From positions 124,001 to 188,000 of the forward strand of contig JABGQM010000004.1 of NCBI GenBank assembly GCA_018648805.1: a stretch of 64,000 nt of DNA. Direction: 5' to 3'. Under the pieces are notes generated by a model that made no database searches, had not been told where the DNA came from, and was given only the letters and a program-made list of their open reading frames with translations. Origin of the DNA: Verrucomicrobiota bacterium (GTDB lineage Bacteria; Verrucomicrobiota; Kiritimatiellia; UBA8416; JABMPJ01). Shown in pieces: positions 43,438 through 51,316 of the stretch (positions within the stretch are counted from its first letter, which is position 1; each line of letters starts with the position of its first letter). The translations under genes were made by a program, and so were the position numbers.

Positions 43438-43562
43438 CCGCCCGGCGATGCGATCGGCCGCGGCATGAACAGCCGCTTGGGCCTTGTCAGACGGGTTCAT
43501 TCCGCGTATGGTGCCGCCCGTTCAAACAGAAACCACAGGTCTAAACCAAGGCGGCCGTCCCC

Positions 43563-45092
43563 GTGACACGAATACTATTGATGATCATATTTCCCTTCTA
43601 CCTGATCCCCACGCTGGGGCTGATGGTTTATGGGTTGAACTGCTACGTGTTGCTGCTGCTCTTCCGGCGACGCTACAGGGCTGCCCAGCAAGCCAGCACC
43701 GACATGGACCAGCGCACCAGCGACGCGGCACCGGGTGAGGCGTGGCCGGCCGTGACGACACAGATTGCGGTCTACAACGAACTGAACGTGGTGGAGCGCA
43801 TCATGCGCGCCGTGGCCGCGATGGAGTATCCGGGGGGGCACCACGAGATCCAAGTGCTGGATGACTCCAACGATGAGACCTGCCGCGTGGTCGATCGGGT
43901 CGCCGCCGAGCTGACGACACAGGGCCATGATATTAAAGTGCTGCGCCGCGAGAAGCGTCTGGGCTACAAGGCCGGTGCACTAGCCGAGGGACTACGCCAG
44001 GCCAGCGGCGAGTTCGTGGCTGTGTTCGATGCCGACTTCGTGCCGCCGCCCACCTTCCTGACCTCCACCGTGCCTTTCTTTGCTGATAATCCTGAGCTAG
44101 GCTTGGTGCAGACGCGCTGGGGGCACCTCAACCGCCAGACCTCACTCCTGACGCGCGCGCAGTCCGTCGGGATCGACGGCCACTTTGTGATCGAGCAGGT
44201 GGCGCGCTGCTGGAACCGCCTCTACATGAACTTCAATGGCACGGCCGGCGTGTGGCGCCGCGCCGCGATAGAGGCGGCCGGGGGATGGTCGTGGGACACA
44301 CTGACCGAGGATCTCGATCTCTCCTATCGCATGCAGTTCGCCGGCTGGGAGACCCAGTACCTGCCCAACGTGGTCGTGCCGGCCGAGCTGCCCGAGAACA
44401 TTAACGCCCTGCGCGGTCAGCAGTTCCGCTGGGCCAAGGGTTCAATCCAGACGCTGATCAAGCTCTTCCCGCGTCTCGTTCGCTCACCCGCACCGCTCTT
44501 CAAGAAGGTCCAGGCGGTGCTCCACATGGGCGGCTACCTGGTCCACCCCATGATGTTCATGCTGGCGCTGCTGGCGCTGCCGGTCCTGGCGATCAAAGAG
44601 GGGCTGCACCTCAGCCCGATCTTCTATGCCACCTTGGCCCTGCCGCTCTGCCTCTCGATCCTGGCGCCCAGCACACTCTACTTCGTGAGCCAGCGCGCCA
44701 TCTACAGCGACTGGAAACACCGTATTGCCCTGCTTCCCTTTCTGATCGTGGTGGGGGTCGGGTTGGCCATCTCCAACACGAAGGCGATTGGTGAAGCGAT
44801 TATCGGCAAGGAGTCCCCCTTTGTCCGCACCCCCAAGAGCGGCGAGCAGGAAGTGAAACGCTACCGCGCCAAGTGGCCTTGGCTGGCCCTGATCGAGATT
44901 GCGATGGGCCTGTTCAGCGCCTCCACCTTCGGCATCTATGTTGCCGCTGGACAGTATCTCACGAGTCCGTTCCTGGCCATCTACGCGGCCGGTTTCCTCT
45001 TTGTCGGCATGCTGACCCTCTGTCACTCGCTCAACCTGACGGGCGGCACCATGCTGCGTGTGACGCCTAAACCGGTCCCACAGCCCGCGTAA
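43563..45092 (+). CDS. Membrane glycosyltransferase, family 2 (cellulose synthase-like)
   Basis: The 509-aa protein starts at GTG 43563 (an ATG at 43581 is an alternative). It has an N-terminal transmembrane helix (about 5-30), a cytoplasmic GT2 domain, and three to five C-terminal membrane segments. Catalytic motifs: TTQIAVYNELNVVERIM, VLDDSND, FVAVFDADF (DAD), LTEDLDLSYR (TED) and QQFRWAKGS (QxxRW). These mark processive or beta-glucan/mannan-type enzymes that couple synthesis to export. The closest architecture is glucomannan/cellulose synthase-like CslA-type proteins. The next gene begins 2 bases later and codes for another glycosyltransferase, so they probably work in one surface-glycan pathway. 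Confidence 0.88.
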   Translation: MTRILLMIIFPFYLIPTLGLMVYGLNCYVLLLLFRRRYRAAQQASTDMDQRTSDAAPGEAWPAVTTQIAVYNELNVVERIMRAVAAMEYPGGHHEIQVLDDSNDETCRVVDRVAAELTTQGHDIKVLRREKRLGYKAGALAEGLRQASGEFVAVFDADFVPPPTFLTSTVPFFADNPELGLVQTRWGHLNRQTSLLTRAQSVGIDGHFVIEQVARCWNRLYMNFNGTAGVWRRAAIEAAGGWSWDTLTEDLDLSYRMQFAGWETQYLPNVVVPAELPENINALRGQQFRWAKGSIQTLIKLFPRLVRSPAPLFKKVQAVLHMGGYLVHPMMFMLALLALPVLAIKEGLHLSPIFYATLALPLCLSILAPSTLYFVSQRAIYSDWKHRIALLPFLIVVGVGLAISNTKAIGEAIIGKESPFVRTPKSGEQEVKRYRAKWPWLALIEIAMGLFSASTFGIYVAAGQYLTSPFLAIYAAGFLFVGMLTLCHSLNLTGGTMLRVTPKPVPQPA

Positions 45093-45094
45093 CC

Positions 45095-47194
45095 ATGAAG
45101 CCACCTCACCCGCAAAGCGCGCCGCCCCTGCCCCGCCAGGCCTGGCCGCTCTTTACGGTCTGTGCCGGCATCATCCTGCTGCTCGCCATCGTGGCGGCCC
45201 GCGCGGGTGCGCCGGGCCTACATGGCCTGAGGCTGCCCTGGCTGGGCACGCTCCCTGCCGGTCGTTTCATCGCGATATGGTGCGGCACATGGGTGGCCGG
45301 ACTGGGCCTGCTGCTCGCCCTGCCGCGTGGGCTGTCGCCGCGGCAAGCCGGCGGCCTGATCCTTGTCCTGGCCTTGCTCTGCCGCCTCGCACTCTTGCCC
45401 ATGCCGCCCTCGGATGACATCAACCGCTACCTCTGGGAAGGCCGGCTTGTTGCCGCGCAGGTCAACCCCTACTGTTATGCACCGCACGATCCCGCCCTCT
45501 CCGGCCTGGCGGCCGGCGACCCGTACCATGCGGCGATCAATCACCCCGATATGAGCGCGGCCTATCCGCCCGTCATCCTCCTCATTTTTGCCGCCATCGC
45601 GCAGCTCTGGTATCACCCCATGGCGATCAAGCTGCTCATCACAGCCTGCGACCTGGGCACGATCGCGCTGCTGCTGGCTCTGCTGCGTCATCGTTGCCTT
45701 CCGCCGCGCTGGGCGATCCTGTATGCCTTCAACCCGATTACGCTCTTCAGTTTTTCCGGCCAGGCCCACTACGATGCGCTGCAGGGGCTTTTCCTGCTGG
45801 GCGCCCTGGTCTGCTACGACCGGCGACGCTGGATCGGGATGTTCCTGCTGGCTGGTTTGGCGGTGCAGACCAAGTACGTCGCAGTACTGGCACTGCCCTT
45901 CCTATTGCGAAGGGATAACCTGCGCTATGCGCCCTTCGCACTCGCCACCATGCTGCTACCCTATATCCCCTTCAGCGGAGAAGGCGTGACACCCCTCTTC
46001 CGGTCACTGGTCACTTTCGGCGACGCCTATGCCTTTAACGGATCGGTGCATGGCGTTGTGACCGGTCTGACAGGAAGTCGCCCCTTCGCCACAACGCTCT
46101 GTAAGCTTCTGCTCGTGGGCGCCATCCTGTTCGGCTGGATCCGTTACGCACCACTCTGGTCGAACCGCTACCGCAACAATCCCCTGCCGGGCAGCTGTTT
46201 CGTACTGGGGGCTGCCCTGCTGCTCTCCCCGACCCTGCATGTCTGGTATCTCGCCTGGATCCTGCCGTTTATAGCCCTGCGTCCCAGCGGTGCGTGGCTG
46301 GTCCTGAGCCTTTGTGCCGGGGCTTACTTTGTAACCGTCGGCATTGATTATCACAGCGGTCTGTGGCGGCTGCCACGCGTGGCATTCATCATCGAATGGC
46401 TGCCGTTCTGGATGCTCCTGGCCGTGGAAGCACGGCGCACCTGGCTACGGCGGCGGATACCGGTCGCGGCGGCACCGGTGGCATCGGTCTCGGTGATCAT
46501 CCCCGCCCGCGATGAAGCCGACAACATCGAAGCCTGCATCAACGCCGTGCGCAACGACCCGGCCGTTCATGAAATCATTGTCGTGGATGGAGGATCCCGC
46601 GACGGTACGGTTCACGTGGCCACCGAGGCCGGCGCCGCCGTGGTGGTGCACGACGCGCCACCCGCTGAAGGGGGCGGACGTGGTGGACAGTGCGCGGCCG
46701 GCGTGCGAGCCGCGACAGGTGATGTCATCGCAATCGTGCATGCCGATGCACGCGTAAACACTCCGTTTTTTTCGCAGTCCCTGCACGTCCTCAGCCAGGA
46801 CGCAACCCTCATCGGCGGCGCCTTCGGGTCCGTCTTCACCGGCACCGGTGTGCCGCTGGGCCTCCTCGAATTCGCGAACGATCTGCGGGCCGCGTTCCTG
46901 GGCATTCCCTTTGGCGACCAGGTCCAGTTCTTCCGGCGCGACCCCATCGTACAGCTCGACGCCTACCCCGCCATTCCGCTTATGGAAGATGTCGAGCTCG
47001 CCGTGCGTCTGCGCGAGCTCGGACGCACCACCTATCTCTTCGGCGACGTTCAGGCCTCCGCGCGTGCCTGGCAGAGCGGCCAGCTCGGACGCGCCGTGCT
47101 CATTGTCAGGCTGGTGACGGGCTACCTCTGGCACCGCCGCTGTGGACGCGCCGACCCGCTGGCGATGTATCGGCGCTACTATGGGGGAGTGTAG
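45095..47194 (+). CDS. Fusion of GT-C-like polytopic membrane glycosyltransferase and GT2 domain
   Basis: The 699-aa protein has two parts. The N-terminal ~440 residues hold about ten transmembrane segments and the GT-C-like feature PPSDDINRYLWEGRLVAAQV followed by NPY, where the acidic DD after the first loops is a typical catalytic site for lipid-linked sugar donors. The C-terminal ~230 residues (from about 465) are a cytoplasmic GT2 domain: VSVIIPARDEADNIEACINA, IIVVDGGSRDGTV, VIAIVHADARV and PLMEDVELAVRLRELG. This GT2 part resembles the TIGR04283 family. The fusion would link a membrane transferase to a nucleotide-sugar transferase. The start follows the upstream GT2 gene by 2 bases. Confidence 0.82.
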   Translation: MKPPHPQSAPPLPRQAWPLFTVCAGIILLLAIVAARAGAPGLHGLRLPWLGTLPAGRFIAIWCGTWVAGLGLLLALPRGLSPRQAGGLILVLALLCRLALLPMPPSDDINRYLWEGRLVAAQVNPYCYAPHDPALSGLAAGDPYHAAINHPDMSAAYPPVILLIFAAIAQLWYHPMAIKLLITACDLGTIALLLALLRHRCLPPRWAILYAFNPITLFSFSGQAHYDALQGLFLLGALVCYDRRRWIGMFLLAGLAVQTKYVAVLALPFLLRRDNLRYAPFALATMLLPYIPFSGEGVTPLFRSLVTFGDAYAFNGSVHGVVTGLTGSRPFATTLCKLLLVGAILFGWIRYAPLWSNRYRNNPLPGSCFVLGAALLLSPTLHVWYLAWILPFIALRPSGAWLVLSLCAGAYFVTVGIDYHSGLWRLPRVAFIIEWLPFWMLLAVEARRTWLRRRIPVAAAPVASVSVIIPARDEADNIEACINAVRNDPAVHEIIVVDGGSRDGTVHVATEAGAAVVVHDAPPAEGGGRGGQCAAGVRAATGDVIAIVHADARVNTPFFSQSLHVLSQDATLIGGAFGSVFTGTGVPLGLLEFANDLRAAFLGIPFGDQVQFFRRDPIVQLDAYPAIPLMEDVELAVRLRELGRTTYLFGDVQASARAWQSGQLGRAVLIVRLVTGYLWHRRCGRADPLAMYRRYYGGV

Positions 47195-47229
47195 GGGCAT
47201 ACGTGTCAAGTTAAGCGAAGCTTCTTGAA

Positions 47230-47478
47230 CTCAATATCCAATAATCAACAAGGAATATCCAATATCCAAGGTGAGAATTCGAGCGATACACACGGGAATC
47301 GCAGGAGGTCCCGCGAAGAATGGCAAAGGATCCCCCCTTGGAAATTGGAGTTGCCGCTTCGCTGCTGCCAGAATACTGGCAGCCCGTCTCCCTTCGGTCG
47401 GCTGAGTGTTGGCTGTTGGATATTGAAATCTCCAGGAGCGCAGATGCCCTTTCGGACAAGCTCTATCTAAGTGCTATT
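47230..47478. repeat. Dispersed intergenic element, copy 2
   Basis: This ~250-bp element occupies most of the spacer 47195-47611. It carries AATATCCAATAATCAACAAG and GGAATATCCAATATCCAAGG. A conserved core TTCGAGCGATACACACGGGA follows, then AAAGGATCCCCCCTTGGAAA and TGTTGGCTGTTGGATATTGA, ending near TTTCGGACAAGCTCTATCTA. Read on the other strand it matches the element at 58316-58515 over its whole length. It has an extra ~53 bp (about 47352-47402) containing the hairpin CTGCCAGAATACTGGCAG. No gene lies in it. Confidence 0.88.
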
Positions 47479-47611
47479 CGCGACTCGCGTTCTGTGCTCT
47501 GAGCGACCGCATTCCCCAACTTCGCGCTTTGTCCCACTGCCCGAGTGGGCTAACCTCGGGGAGTCGGGCTCAACGCCTGGGCCGATTCTGAATTAGCGGG
47601 GATAGATCCGT

Positions 47612-48277
47612 ATGACGAAGCGTTTCCGTACACGCCTACCATCTCTTGCGGGAGGCATGGGACTACTCCTGGTTTTGAGCATGGCTCTGAACGTCACGGC
47701 CGCTGAGGCGGCGGACTGTTTTGTCTGCGGTGGCCCCGCGGCGGACAGTGCCACCCGCGTGACCTACCGCGGCGTGGCCCGCCCGCTCTGCTCCCCGCCC
47801 TGCATGGCCCACTGGAACGCGGCCGAGGCAGACGGCAAGCTGGATGCGCTGGTGCAGCGGCACGAGCCGCGTGCCGCGCTGTTCCAGGGCGACAGCCGTT
47901 TTCTCAACCCGGAGTTTCAGGCCGCGCATCCCATCCAGCCCGTCTGGCTATGGGCCGGCGTCTGGATCCTGGCCGCCATAGTCTCCGGCGCACTCAGTGC
48001 CGCCCTGGCTGTTCCGGCCCACCGCTCAGGGCTGGGAGCCTTTGGACTGGGCTTTGCCCTGCCCCTGCTCGGTATCGCTCTGACGGGTCTGCTGCCGCGC
48101 CGCAGCGGCGAGCTGCCCCTGCGCGGGAGCAAGATCCCGCAGACCCATGCCGAGGACCGCTGCAGGAGTTGCGGGCGGCCGTTGCACCCCGCAGCGCTGT
48201 GCTGTTCCGGCTGCGGGGCCGCGCATACGCCCGCGATGGAATCCGAGGTCGCCAAGCTCGAAGGAGGGTTGGCATGA
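47612..48277 (+). CDS. Membrane protein with TRASH-like metal-binding domain and C-terminal zinc ribbon
   Basis: The 221-aa protein has a signal-like N-terminus (about 12-34). A Cys domain CFVCGG...PLCSPPCMAHW follows with spacing C36-x2-C39-x20-C60-x3-C64, the exact spacing of a TRASH/YHS-type metal-binding domain. Two transmembrane segments lie at about 111-135 and 141-162. A C-terminal zinc-ribbon has CRSCGRPLHPAALCCSGCGA (C184, C187, C198, C201). The TRASH-like part would face the periplasm if the signal acts as drawn. It overlaps the next gene as ATGA. A role in metal delivery or sensing for that redox protein is an inference. Confidence 0.7.
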   Translation: MTKRFRTRLPSLAGGMGLLLVLSMALNVTAAEAADCFVCGGPAADSATRVTYRGVARPLCSPPCMAHWNAAEADGKLDALVQRHEPRAALFQGDSRFLNPEFQAAHPIQPVWLWAGVWILAAIVSGALSAALAVPAHRSGLGAFGLGFALPLLGIALTGLLPRRSGELPLRGSKIPQTHAEDRCRSCGRPLHPAALCCSGCGAAHTPAMESEVAKLEGGLA

Positions 48278-50571
48278 CCCATCCATTCAAACGCCTGCAG
48301 ACCGCCTTGCTTGACATCCTCAACAGCGGCACCGCCGAGGCGCCACGACCGGCCTTCGACAAGCACGGTGAAACCAATGTCCCCGGGCTCTACGTCATCG
48401 GTGATATCGCCGGGGCTCCGGTGGTCAAGCTAGCCATGGAGCAGGGCTACGACCTCGTGAACCATATCGCCACCCTCAAGGATGCGCGTAGCGGCGCTGC
48501 GGATGTGTACGACCTGATCATTGTCGGGGCCGGGGCCAGCGGATTGAATGCCGCCCTCGAGGCCAAGGAGCTCGGCTTATCCGCGGTGGTGCTGGAGAAG
48601 GACCAGGTGGCGACCACCATCGTCAACTTCCCCGAGGGCAAGTGGGTCTACGCCGAGCCCGACAGCGTGCCGCCCAAAGGCAAGCTGTGGTTGGACGGCG
48701 CCACCAAGGAGGATCTGCTCGAACGGTGGAACCGCATGGTGGCGGATAACCAGCTGGATGTGCGCACCCAGGACGGTGTCAGCCGAGTCAGCCGCGCAGA
48801 CGACGGGTTCACCGTCACAACCGACTCCGGGGCCGTCCATCGGGGCCGCCGCGTGGTGCTGGCCATCGGCCAGCGCGGTAACGCCCGCAAGCTGAACGTC
48901 CCGGGCGAAGATCGCGAGCAGGTCTATCACCGCCTCTACGCACCGCGTCACTACACCGGCGAGGCGATCCTGGTGGTGGGCGGCGGCAACAGCGCCGTTG
49001 AAGCGGCCCTCACACTCGCCGCGCACAACCGCGTGACGCTGAGCTATCGCAAGAGCGAGTTCGCCCGACTCTTCAAGGACAACGCGCGCCAACTGGATGA
49101 AGCCGTGGCGGCCGGCCGCGTGCGACTGCGCATGAGCTCAACCGTTACAGCGTTCGGTGATGACGAAATTCACTTGGCTGTGGTCGATGGATCCGACACG
49201 CGTGAAGAGCGCATTCCCTACCAGCATGCCTTTGTGTTGATCGGTGCGGAGCTCCCCGTCAAGTTTCTCAAGCAGCAGAACATCCGTCTTGAGGGTGAGT
49301 GGACCGGTGCGCCCTGGTCCACGCTGGCCGCCGTCGTGGCCGCCCTGGTGGGATTGGCCGTCTGGGGCGGCGACACGCATGCGCTGAGCCAGCGTCTTTT
49401 CGGATGGATCCCCTCGCTGGTGGGGGCTAGCCTTTTTGCCGCATCGATCGGTCTGCTGCTCTACAACGGCTGGCGACGGGCCCACCGTTTCGCCTGGCTG
49501 GGCATCGCCTTTCTGATCTGCCTGACCGTCTATGGCGTCAAGCTGGGCGGGGGGGCGGAACTGTGGCCCTTCAGGGGGTGGGGTCATGCGCGCTTCTCGT
49601 TCTTCGGGCGGCCCTGGAGTTTCTGGTACACCGTGCTCTACTGCCTGCTCATGACGGGCTTCGGCATACCCGCACTCAAGAAATGGGGCATTGATCACAA
49701 GGATCGCTACCAAGTCTATCGCTATGCCAGCCTATTGTCCTTCCAGTGGATTCTCTTCTTCATCGTGCCCGAATTCCTCTTCCAGGCTGCGGTGCAACAC
49801 CAGTGGATCGGGGCACAACTGGCCAGCGATCCCCAATTCGCCGGGCAGGCCTGGCGCGCCTACGGCATCGTGTATGCCTGGCCGCTCTTCTTCTACACCT
49901 TCTTCTACGATCCCCACCAGGTCTGGATCGTGTGGGGCGTCATCCTCACCTTCGTGATCATCCCAATCTTCTGCTTCTTCCACGGCAAGCGCTATTGCAC
50001 CTGGATATGCGGCTGTGGCGGACTGGCCGAGACGTTGGGTGACCGCTGGCGCGTTCTGGCCCCCAAAGGCCGCACCAGCATCCGATGGGAGTCTATGAGC
50101 CGCCTCATCCTCGTCACGGCCGTGGCCGTCACGGCAGCGGTGCTCATCAAGGATCTCTTCGGCTACTTTACGCAGCCTGCCGGCGCCAGCCTGCACTGGT
50201 ACAAGCTGCTGGTGGATGTCTGGCTGGTGGGGATCATTCCGGTGACGCTCTACCCCTTCCTGGGCGGCAAAGTGTGGTGCCGCTACTGGTGTCCGCTGGC
50301 CAAGATGATGGGTGTACTGAGCCATCGTCTGAAAGGGCGTTTTGCGATCCACTCCAACGACAAGTGCATCGCCTGCTACCAGTGCTCGCGCCACTGCCAG
50401 GTGGGGATACCGGTGATGCAGTTCGCCCTCAAACAGGAGTCGTTCGGCAACTGGAACTCGAGCTGCATCGGCTGCGGAATCTGCGTCACGGTCTGCCCCA
50501 TGGACACGCTCACGTTCAAGCCGCCAGAGGAGGAGACCCCCTCCTCTCATCTCCTTCATGGTGATGAATAG
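48274..50571 (+). CDS. Flavoprotein disulfide-reductase-like domain fused to NapH/NosR-like polyferredoxin membrane domain
   Basis: The 765-aa protein starts at ATG 48274. Residues 30-65 hold GLYVIGDIAGAPVVKLAMEQ, a motif that normally closes pyridine-nucleotide flavoproteins. The FAD-binding GxGxxG (DLIIVGAGASGLNAALEA, about 80-97) and NAD(P)-binding VVGGGNSAVEAAL follow it, suggesting permutation. About six to eight membrane helices follow from about 345. The Fe-S part has CTWICGCGG, CRYWCPL, and two 4Fe-4S motifs, CIACYQCSRHCQVGI and CIGCGICVTVCPMD. The last parts are as in NapH/NosR/RdxA-type proteins. It likely moves electrons between NAD(P)H, a quinone and an unknown partner. No nitrous oxide reductase gene is nearby. 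Confidence 0.85.
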   Translation: MTHPFKRLQTALLDILNSGTAEAPRPAFDKHGETNVPGLYVIGDIAGAPVVKLAMEQGYDLVNHIATLKDARSGAADVYDLIIVGAGASGLNAALEAKELGLSAVVLEKDQVATTIVNFPEGKWVYAEPDSVPPKGKLWLDGATKEDLLERWNRMVADNQLDVRTQDGVSRVSRADDGFTVTTDSGAVHRGRRVVLAIGQRGNARKLNVPGEDREQVYHRLYAPRHYTGEAILVVGGGNSAVEAALTLAAHNRVTLSYRKSEFARLFKDNARQLDEAVAAGRVRLRMSSTVTAFGDDEIHLAVVDGSDTREERIPYQHAFVLIGAELPVKFLKQQNIRLEGEWTGAPWSTLAAVVAALVGLAVWGGDTHALSQRLFGWIPSLVGASLFAASIGLLLYNGWRRAHRFAWLGIAFLICLTVYGVKLGGGAELWPFRGWGHARFSFFGRPWSFWYTVLYCLLMTGFGIPALKKWGIDHKDRYQVYRYASLLSFQWILFFIVPEFLFQAAVQHQWIGAQLASDPQFAGQAWRAYGIVYAWPLFFYTFFYDPHQVWIVWGVILTFVIIPIFCFFHGKRYCTWICGCGGLAETLGDRWRVLAPKGRTSIRWESMSRLILVTAVAVTAAVLIKDLFGYFTQPAGASLHWYKLLVDVWLVGIIPVTLYPFLGGKVWCRYWCPLAKMMGVLSHRLKGRFAIHSNDKCIACYQCSRHCQVGIPVMQFALKQESFGNWNSSCIGCGICVTVCPMDTLTFKPPEEETPSSHLLHGDE

Positions 50572-50634
50572 ACCGGCTATGTTGACGCGGTGAGGTGGGC
50601 ATCGACGCGGGGGCTTCGTCGGCCAGCATACGGG

Positions 50635-50712
50635 TCACTGGGTCGGCAGGCGCATACAGCCCAAGCCAAGTGCGGAGCGTGCGCCGGTCGAACCCATAGC
50701 CCGGTAGTGCAT
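50635..50712 (-). pseudogene. Remnant of an aldo/keto reductase 5' end
   Basis: An ATG at 50712 begins a 25-codon frame reading MHYRAMGSTGARSALGLGCM then RLPTQ and a stop. This matches the very start of aldo/keto reductases (YRxMGxTGxxVSALGLGCMRLPT) but the rest of the barrel is missing. After the stop, another frame continues briefly with ADEAPASMPT but no longer homology is seen. The gene was probably deleted, leaving only the beginning, next to the intact flavoprotein gene. Only short local similarity supports it. Confidence 0.5.
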
Positions 50713-50722
50713 TGTGTAGTCC

Positions 50723-50956
50723 CTACTGCAGAGCGGCGCGAATCGTGGCGCGTTCGTCAGCGATGGAGGTATCGGGGTACGTTTTGCTGGCGCGCCGGTA
50801 CCAGTAGTTCGCGTTAGCCAGGTCGCCTTCCTCGCGGTGGAGATTGGCGTGGATCCAGGCGGCCGTGGGGTCGTCGAGTGCCTGGGCAACGCGGTGCGCG
50901 CCATCCCAGTCGCCGGTCTCGGCCAGATCGAGCGCTTGGAGGTATTGCGTGTTCAT
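50723..50956 (-). CDS. Small TPR-like conserved protein
   Basis: The 77-aa protein reads MNTQYLQALDLAETGDWDGA, then AAWIHANLHREEGDLANANY and WYRRASKTYPD. The AWxHAxLHRxEGDxxNAxYWYRRA pattern is a recognisable small family with helical repeats resembling a single TPR unit and a half. Function is unknown. It reads toward the aldo/keto reductase remnant and was perhaps its upstream partner. Confidence 0.75.
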   Translation of the reverse strand: MNTQYLQALDLAETGDWDGAHRVAQALDDPTAAWIHANLHREEGDLANANYWYRRASKTYPDTSIADERATIRAALQ

Positions 50957-51093
50957 AAAGCCAGAATAGCGTGCTTGCGGTGTGCGCGCGAGCGGATAGT
51001 TGGCCGTGGTTGACTTTGGATGCGGACTACCCTATTCTACCGCCTCTCATTTACCCAGTCGGACTTGTCCCGGCGAAGTAGAAAAACGAAGAC

Positions 51094-51185
51094 GGAGGGT
51101 TGGCAGAGTCCGGTTGAATGCGCATGACTCGAAATCATGTGTGGGCGCAAGCTCACCGGGGGTTCGAATCCCTCACCCTCCGCCA
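51094..51185 (+). tRNA. tRNA-Ser (anticodon CGA)
   Basis: The acceptor stem GGAGGGT (51094-51100) pairs with ACCCTCC (51175-51181). The anticodon arm CATGA-CTCGAAA-TCATG gives anticodon CGA. A long variable arm (GTGGGCGCAAGCTCAC) follows, then the T arm with GGTTCGAATCC. The discriminator is G and CCA is encoded (51183-51185). Long variable arm and G73 identify a serine tRNA; it reads UCG codons. Confidence 0.95.
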
Positions 51186-51316
51186 CAACCAAAAACTGCC
51201 GACACTTGCCCTGAACTCCAGCTAGAGAGTGAGGGATGAGAACCCCGGGGTCGACTCGGAGGCCGCGCTATCGTACCCTCTGAGCAATTGAACCGATGCT
51301 TATCAAGGAGACGATC

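Noticed and set aside
48274-50571. NosR/denitrification regulator assignment for the fused redox protein
   Set aside because: There is no FMN-binding NosR domain and no nosZ or other denitrification gene nearby; only the Cys-rich C-terminal half is shared with NosR/NapH.
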